Source: Sphingomonas sp. Leaf67
GTDB taxonomy: Bacteria; Pseudomonadota; Alphaproteobacteria; Sphingomonadales; Sphingomonadaceae
Length of the DNA: 35,575 bases
Reading direction: 5' to 3'
Assembly (NCBI RefSeq): GCF_001421965.1
Contig: NZ_LMLP01000021.1
Location: forward strand, 264,786 to 300,360
In this document: positions 32,235 to 35,575 of the stretch, in pieces
Numbering within the stretch: position 1 is the first letter of the stretch
Layout of the letters: each line of letters starts with the position of its first letter
The notes under the pieces: generated by a model
The model's database searches: none
What the model saw: the letters and a program-made list of their open reading frames with translations, nothing else
What the model was told of the DNA's origin: nothing
Program-made: the position numbers and the translations under genes

Positions 32235-33191
32235 ATGCGCATACTCGTGATCGGGCTGGGCGACATTGCCCGCAAGGCGTATCTGCCGGTGCTGTCGCGA
32301 CGCGGCGATCTCGATATCCATCTCACGACCAGGAACGAAGTCGTTCTCGACGAGGTCGGTCGCGAGTTCCGCATCGTCAATCGACACGTCAGTGTGGCCG
32401 ACGCGCTTTCCGCGACGTCGTTCGATGCCGCATTCGTCCACGCGGCTACGCCGGCACATGGCGAACTTGTCAGGCTTCTGATCGACCGGAGTATTCCAAC
32501 CTTCGTCGACAAACCGCTCGCGGATACTCTCCCCGAAACGGAAGCGCTCGTTACTCTGGCTGTGGCGCGGGCCACGCCGCTCGTTCTCGGCTTCAATCGA
32601 CGATTCGCACCGGACTATGTCGCCTTGCGCACCGTCGGTGCGAACCTCATCGTCATGGAAAAGCATCGCCACCGGCAACCGGACTTGCCTCGACGCGTCG
32701 TTTTCGACGACTTCATTCATGTCGTCGATACGCTGCTTTCGCTTGCCCCTGCGCCAATTTGCCGACGCACCATCGAAACCCATGTAGTGGACGATATGCT
32801 ACATAGCATCACGCTCACGCTGGCAGGCAACGGGTTCACCGCAATCGGCATGATGCATCGTAACAGCGGGCTCGACGAGGAGCGTCTCGACGTGATTGGC
32901 GATGGGGCACGGCACAGCGTGTGGAATCTTGCCGAGCGTGTCGAAGCGCAGGGTACGCAAAGCGTGCAAAGGCGGGCAGATTGGATCTCGGTCGGACGGC
33001 AACGCGGCTTCGAGGCGATGTGCGACGACTTCCTGATCGCGGTTCGTGAGCGCAGGCTGGTCGATACGGCCGCCATCTTGGCGACGCATGCGATTTGCGA
33101 GGCTGTTGTCCACCATGCGGAGACATGCATTCGTGGAGAAATCGCTGTTGGCGCAGACTGCAGAAACGGTGGCAAACAGCAATTTATCTGA
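32235..33191 (+). CDS. Gfo/Idh/MocA family oxidoreductase
   Basis: 318 residues. Rossmann start MRILVIGLGDIARKAYLPVL (GLGDIA), and the family's cofactor-side motif appears as FVDKPLADTLPETEALV, with D in place of the usual E before KP. VLGFNRRFAPDYVALR matches the conserved 'GfnrRf.p....l' segment. The C-terminal half is the alpha/beta substrate domain (DDFIHVVDTLLSLA carries the conserved His). These enzymes oxidise or reduce sugars, inositols or similar with NAD(P). A TrmB-type regulator lies just upstream on the same strand. Its 3' end is abutted by a repeat and IS6 debris. Confidence 0.88.
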   Translation: MRILVIGLGDIARKAYLPVLSRRGDLDIHLTTRNEVVLDEVGREFRIVNRHVSVADALSATSFDAAFVHAATPAHGELVRLLIDRSIPTFVDKPLADTLPETEALVTLAVARATPLVLGFNRRFAPDYVALRTVGANLIVMEKHRHRQPDLPRRVVFDDFIHVVDTLLSLAPAPICRRTIETHVVDDMLHSITLTLAGNGFTAIGMMHRNSGLDEERLDVIGDGARHSVWNLAERVEAQGTQSVQRRADWISVGRQRGFEAMCDDFLIAVRERRLVDTAAILATHAICEAVVHHAETCIRGEIAVGADCRNGGKQQFI

Positions 33192-33235
33192 ATGAATATC
33201 GGGAGTTGGGAAGCGACCAACGGAACGCGAACGTT
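33192..33235 (+). repeat. Dispersed repeat, cut by IS6
   Basis: ATGAATATCGGGAGTTGGGA, then AAGCG and GAACGT, then the IS6 left end begins (GGCTGCGTCAAA at 33236). The second half of the repeat is lost at that junction, so the IS6 element appears to have inserted into a repeat copy. Confidence 0.55.
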
Positions 33236-33592
33236 GGCTGCGTCAAACCAAATGCACCTTCCGGTAAGCAGGGCGGGGTAGGGGGCTCCGATGCCCCGTC
33301 CGCGAAAGCCAGCCAGCCCGTTCCGCTACTCCAACTCATCGCCAGAAGTGATCCGGCTGGTGGTGCTGATGTACGTACGTTTCCCGCTGTCGTTGCGAAA
33401 TGTGGAGGACCTGCTGTTCGAACGCGGGATCGACATCTGCCATGAGACGGTGCGGCTGTGGTGGAACAGGTTTGGTCCAATGTTCGCCGGTGAGATCCGC
33501 CGCCAGCGGGTCAGCCGGCACCGTCAAAGCAAATGCACCTGCTGCCAATATGGCTGCGAGCGGGTAGGGCATGCGCAATCGCCAGCAGTCCA
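33236..33592 (+). mobile_element. Two nested IS6-family left ends, both truncated
   Basis: The first left end starts GGCTGCGTCAAACCAAATGC at 33236, with its transposase start at 33291. The second, GGCACCGTCAAAGCAAATGC, starts at 33517 in the same orientation, with an ATG at the equivalent distance (33571; 55 and 54 bp respectively), and GGGTAGGG precedes both. The first is cut after about 280 bp by the second, and the second is cut after about 75 bp. No right end of either is present. Confidence 0.7.
33291..33516 (+). pseudogene. IS6-family transposase, N-terminal fragment
   Basis: The protein from MPRPRKPASPFRYSNSSPEV runs colinear with the intact IS6 transposase at 11846 (NVEDLLFERGIDICHETVRL, then RFGPMFAGEIRRQRVS) and then stops matching at about residue 75, where the second IS6 left end begins. 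The DDE catalytic part is missing. Confidence 0.9.
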
Positions 33593-34851
33593 GCACGACC
33601 GAGTCCTACCGCATGATCACGGGCCCGCGGGCCGATGAGGCGATCCGCCCTAGCGATGCTCGCCTCTACCATCGTGGCCACGTTTTCGGCACCGCGCTCG
33701 AGGGGGGCGCCTCCATAACAATCGGTCTCAGCAGCGCATCCAAGATCTGGAGCAACAGGTCGCTCCGGCTTTTCGAGCTGCTCGAATGGTGCGGCGGGGT
33801 CGCGCGCAAGCTCCACGACCGCAAAGCGGCCGTGACGGGGAGCAAGATCGACCTGCTCCAGACCGGTAAAACTGTCTCCAAAATCCCGGCTCCTGTGATG
33901 TTGGCGGATTGGGAAGACCGAGGTTTCTACGTTGCCCCGCCGTTGGTGGCCTACTTGGCCTCAGGGCACCGGCAGACCGGTCCAATCAGCGACATGTCGT
34001 TGTGGGTGGAGTCTTCGGACGACCAGCGGGTCGTCCTCCGTGTCGATGGTGACGAACTTTCGACGCGGCTAACGTACGACATCAGCCGCACACCGCTGTT
34101 CGCCTACCTAAACGACGCTCAGACGCGGGTCGAGGTAGTTCGACATCGCTCAACCGAGGACCTGGTGAACGTCCTCAACGATGATCCGCTGCACCTTTTG
34201 CTGGTGGACGGCTCCCGGCTTACCGGGGCCGTCCACTACGCGCCTCCGGCCGACGGCTTCGAACCGTTCGACATCTCCTTGGTGGAGCCGATCGACTGGG
34301 CGAGTGAGGGCGTGGACGTACAGATCGAGTTCGCCGAGGGAGCCGCGCAGCCCGCGTCGATCCAAGGCTACTTGGCGCGTGCTTTGGACAGGTCCGAGAA
34401 CGAAGTGGTCTATTGGGATCACGGGAGCGGTGAGACAGCGGACTTTGTCACATTTTCGCGCCTAGCCGAAGGGGTACAGATTCTGTTCTACCACTGTAAG
34501 AGTTCCGGCGGGACGTCGCCTGGCAACCGCGTCGGCGATGTCTATGAGGTATGCGGCCAGGCGGTGAAGGGGCTGATCTGGTGCGACTTGCGTCGTTTGG
34601 TCGCCCGACTGCTTCAGCGCTTCCGGAACGGCACGGGTCAAGCAAAATTTATTCGGGGGGATGAAGCCTTGCTGGCGGCGCTGGCTAGTGTCGCGCCCGC
34701 ATCGTTCGAGATGGTCGTCGTCCAACCAGGGATCGCGAACGTCAAACCGGAGCAGAAGATTGCCGAGGTGTTGGCATCGGCAAATTCGTACGTCGTCGGT
34801 GCCGGGCTTGCCGAGCTGAGGATTTGGGGAAGCGCTAAACCGAAGAAATGA
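33571..34851 (+). CDS. Probable 5'-truncated nuclease-like protein fused to an IS6 start codon
   Basis: 426 codons. The first 6-8 residues (MRNRQQ) derive from the IS6 left end; the rest is unrelated. An internal ATG at 33613 (MITGPRADEAIRPSDA) is an alternative start. The C-terminal third has YWDHGSGETADFV, then FYHCKSSGG, then GDVYEVCGQAVKGLIW. This resembles a PD-(D/E)xK-like nuclease core (candidate residues D283, E288, D291, K310) of the sort I associate with the ends of large helicase-nuclease defence proteins. That link is from pattern memory and unverified. No helicase motif is present, so either the 5' part was removed by the IS6 event or this is a stand-alone nuclease-like gene. Confidence 0.6.
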   Translation: MRNRQQSSTTESYRMITGPRADEAIRPSDARLYHRGHVFGTALEGGASITIGLSSASKIWSNRSLRLFELLEWCGGVARKLHDRKAAVTGSKIDLLQTGKTVSKIPAPVMLADWEDRGFYVAPPLVAYLASGHRQTGPISDMSLWVESSDDQRVVLRVDGDELSTRLTYDISRTPLFAYLNDAQTRVEVVRHRSTEDLVNVLNDDPLHLLLVDGSRLTGAVHYAPPADGFEPFDISLVEPIDWASEGVDVQIEFAEGAAQPASIQGYLARALDRSENEVVYWDHGSGETADFVTFSRLAEGVQILFYHCKSSGGTSPGNRVGDVYEVCGQAVKGLIWCDLRRLVARLLQRFRNGTGQAKFIRGDEALLAALASVAPASFEMVVVQPGIANVKPEQKIAEVLASANSYVVGAGLAELRIWGSAKPKK

Positions 34852-35277
34852 AAAGACCCATTATCGGCCATTCGCACCGCCTTCTCCGATATCAAACACC
34901 AGACGTTTTCTGTGGATGGCTCCCGCGTTGCAAGGGTAATTTGACGATCTGACGTAGGGTCGGGTGCAGTTCTCTGTTCGGCCTGTTTGTGCAGTCGGTA
35001 AAGAACTTCTCTGTGGATGGCTCCCGCGTTGCAAGGGTAATTTGACGATCTGACGTAGGGTCGGGTGCAGTTCTCTGTTCGGCCTGTTTGTGCAGTCGGT
35101 AAAGAACTGCTGGCCCTGATGGAATCCGCGAGCTGGGTCCCAATTCGTTCAACAGGCTATGACGCCTTGAACGTCCGCTGGGTTGTCCCTGCTCCCGGTC
35201 TGACCGGTTCGCCATCACATCGCATCGCTCTCGCAACCTCGTGAAGCTGATCTCCTTTGTTTGAGCCAGCTAAATCA
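34852..35277. other. Non-coding region at the IS110 3' side, holding a tandem duplication
   Basis: No gene supported. It contains the 99-bp duplication at 34909-35108 and the presumed outer end of the IS110-type element. Near 35161 CTTGAACGTCCGCTGGGTTG looks like the second half of the dispersed repeat, but the match is short. Confidence 0.45.
34909..35108 (+). repeat. Two tandem copies of a 99-bp sequence
   Basis: The segment beginning TCTGTGGATGGCTCCCGCGT and ending AGTCGGTAAAGAACT occurs at 34909-35007 and again at 35010-35108, identical as far as I can read, with a 2-bp spacer (period 101 bp). Identity over the whole unit implies a recent duplication. It is adjacent to an IS110-family element and may contain its end or target. 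Confidence 0.9.
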
Positions 35278-35575
35278 TCAAGCCGCCAGCCTGGGCTGGT
35301 GCCCGGCCCGGTATGTTTCGCCTCGCGCCATGATGGCCCAGGCCACCCGAGCGGTGTGGTTCGCCATCGCGACAGTGGCCACCCGTACAGGCTTGCGCGC
35401 GAGCAAAGCCACGAGCCGCGGATCGGCGGTCTCCGGCTTTCGCTTCACGCCTTTGATCAGCGACGTCATTCCGACGACGAGTAGCGTACGCAGATACTTG
35501 TCGCCCATCTTGGAGATCCGCCCAAGCCTCTCTTTGCCGCCACTCGAATGCTGCCGCGGCGTCAGGCCTAACCAG
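35278..35575 (-). CDS. IS110-family transposase, C-terminal part (cut by window edge)
   Basis: The last 98 residues of an IS110/IS1111-type transposase (Transposase_20 domain): LGLTPRQHSSGGKERLGRIS, then KMGDKYLRTLLVVGMTSLIK, which holds the conserved 'GD..LR.lL' with the serine-bearing SSGGK segment. It ends ... ETYRAGHQPRLAA. The gene continues beyond 35575. IS110 elements lack classical terminal repeats and use a DEDD/serine mechanism with an RNA guide encoded in the element's non-coding end. Confidence 0.9.
   Translation of the reverse strand, partial: WLGLTPRQHSSGGKERLGRISKMGDKYLRTLLVVGMTSLIKGVKRKPETADPRLVALLARKPVRVATVAMANHTARVAWAIMARGETYRAGHQPRLAA

Noticed and set aside
34909..35108. 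Tandem units as a CRISPR array
   Set aside because: Only two 99-bp units with a 2-bp spacer and no cas genes; this is a simple duplication.

Overview
The window looks like chromosome or a large replicon of a sphingomonad (Sphingomonas-like alphaproteobacterium). This rests on the high GC coding style, several protein types common in that group (DUF3034, DUF2235, Dyp peroxidase, Gfo/Idh/MocA oxidoreductase) and the insertion sequence mix. No rRNA, tRNA or CRISPR array was seen. It is an accessory, rearranged region: pieces of five insertion sequence families (two IS3-type, IS6 twice, IS5, IS110), two broken host genes, and a dispersed ~60-bp repeat that recurs about every 3 kb, always in the same orientation.

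Layout. 1-93: start of an IS3 OrfA cut by the window edge. 183-1280: ATP-grasp ligase-like gene. 1997-3244: complete IS3-family (IS407-type) element with a -1 frameshift site. 3245-4381: a small Cys-rich protein and an ABM-domain membrane protein. 4945-6768: membrane diguanylate cyclase. 6974-7240: a 5'-truncated short-chain dehydrogenase remnant ending at a repeat. 7422-11746: a divergent four-gene locus, with a membrane GGDEF-EAL protein and an exported cupredoxin on the minus strand, and an exported DUF3034 protein and an apparently exported truncated hemoglobin on the plus strand. 11793-12633: IS6 element. 12991-14920: TetR regulator divergent from an MFS exporter. 15204-17561: minus-strand run of L,D-transpeptidase, secreted protein of unknown function and a small ion channel, divergent from a membrane protein (17657-18328). 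18329-19227: gene-free, AT-rich in its second half, with repeated operator-like motifs. 19228-24083: Dyp peroxidase, then a compact four-gene cluster (lipoprotein, small helical protein, DUF2235 alpha/beta hydrolase, multi-pass membrane protein). 24130-24420: decayed IS5 fragment. 24612-26893: two oxidoreductases divergent from an HxlR regulator with dyad operators between them. 27075-27650: YdeI/OmdA-like protein. 27919-30778: I78-type protease inhibitor next to a large secreted S8 protease with RTX repeats, divergent from a TrmB-type regulator (31084-31929). 32235-33191: Gfo/Idh/MocA oxidoreductase. 33236-34851: nested IS6 left ends fused to a probable nuclease-like remnant. 34909-35575: 99-bp tandem duplication and the 3' end of an IS110-family transposase.

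Most interesting as biology: (1) the cupredoxin / GGDEF-EAL / DUF3034 / globin locus, which reads as a periplasmic copper- or oxygen/NO-linked input to c-di-GMP turnover; (2) the DUF2235 cluster with lipoprotein and membrane partners and no type VI secretion genes in view, a candidate conflict or envelope system; (3) the bipartite dispersed repeat, whose two halves are themselves related direct repeats and which marks several rearrangement junctions. Functions are read from recognisable motifs; no database search was possible.
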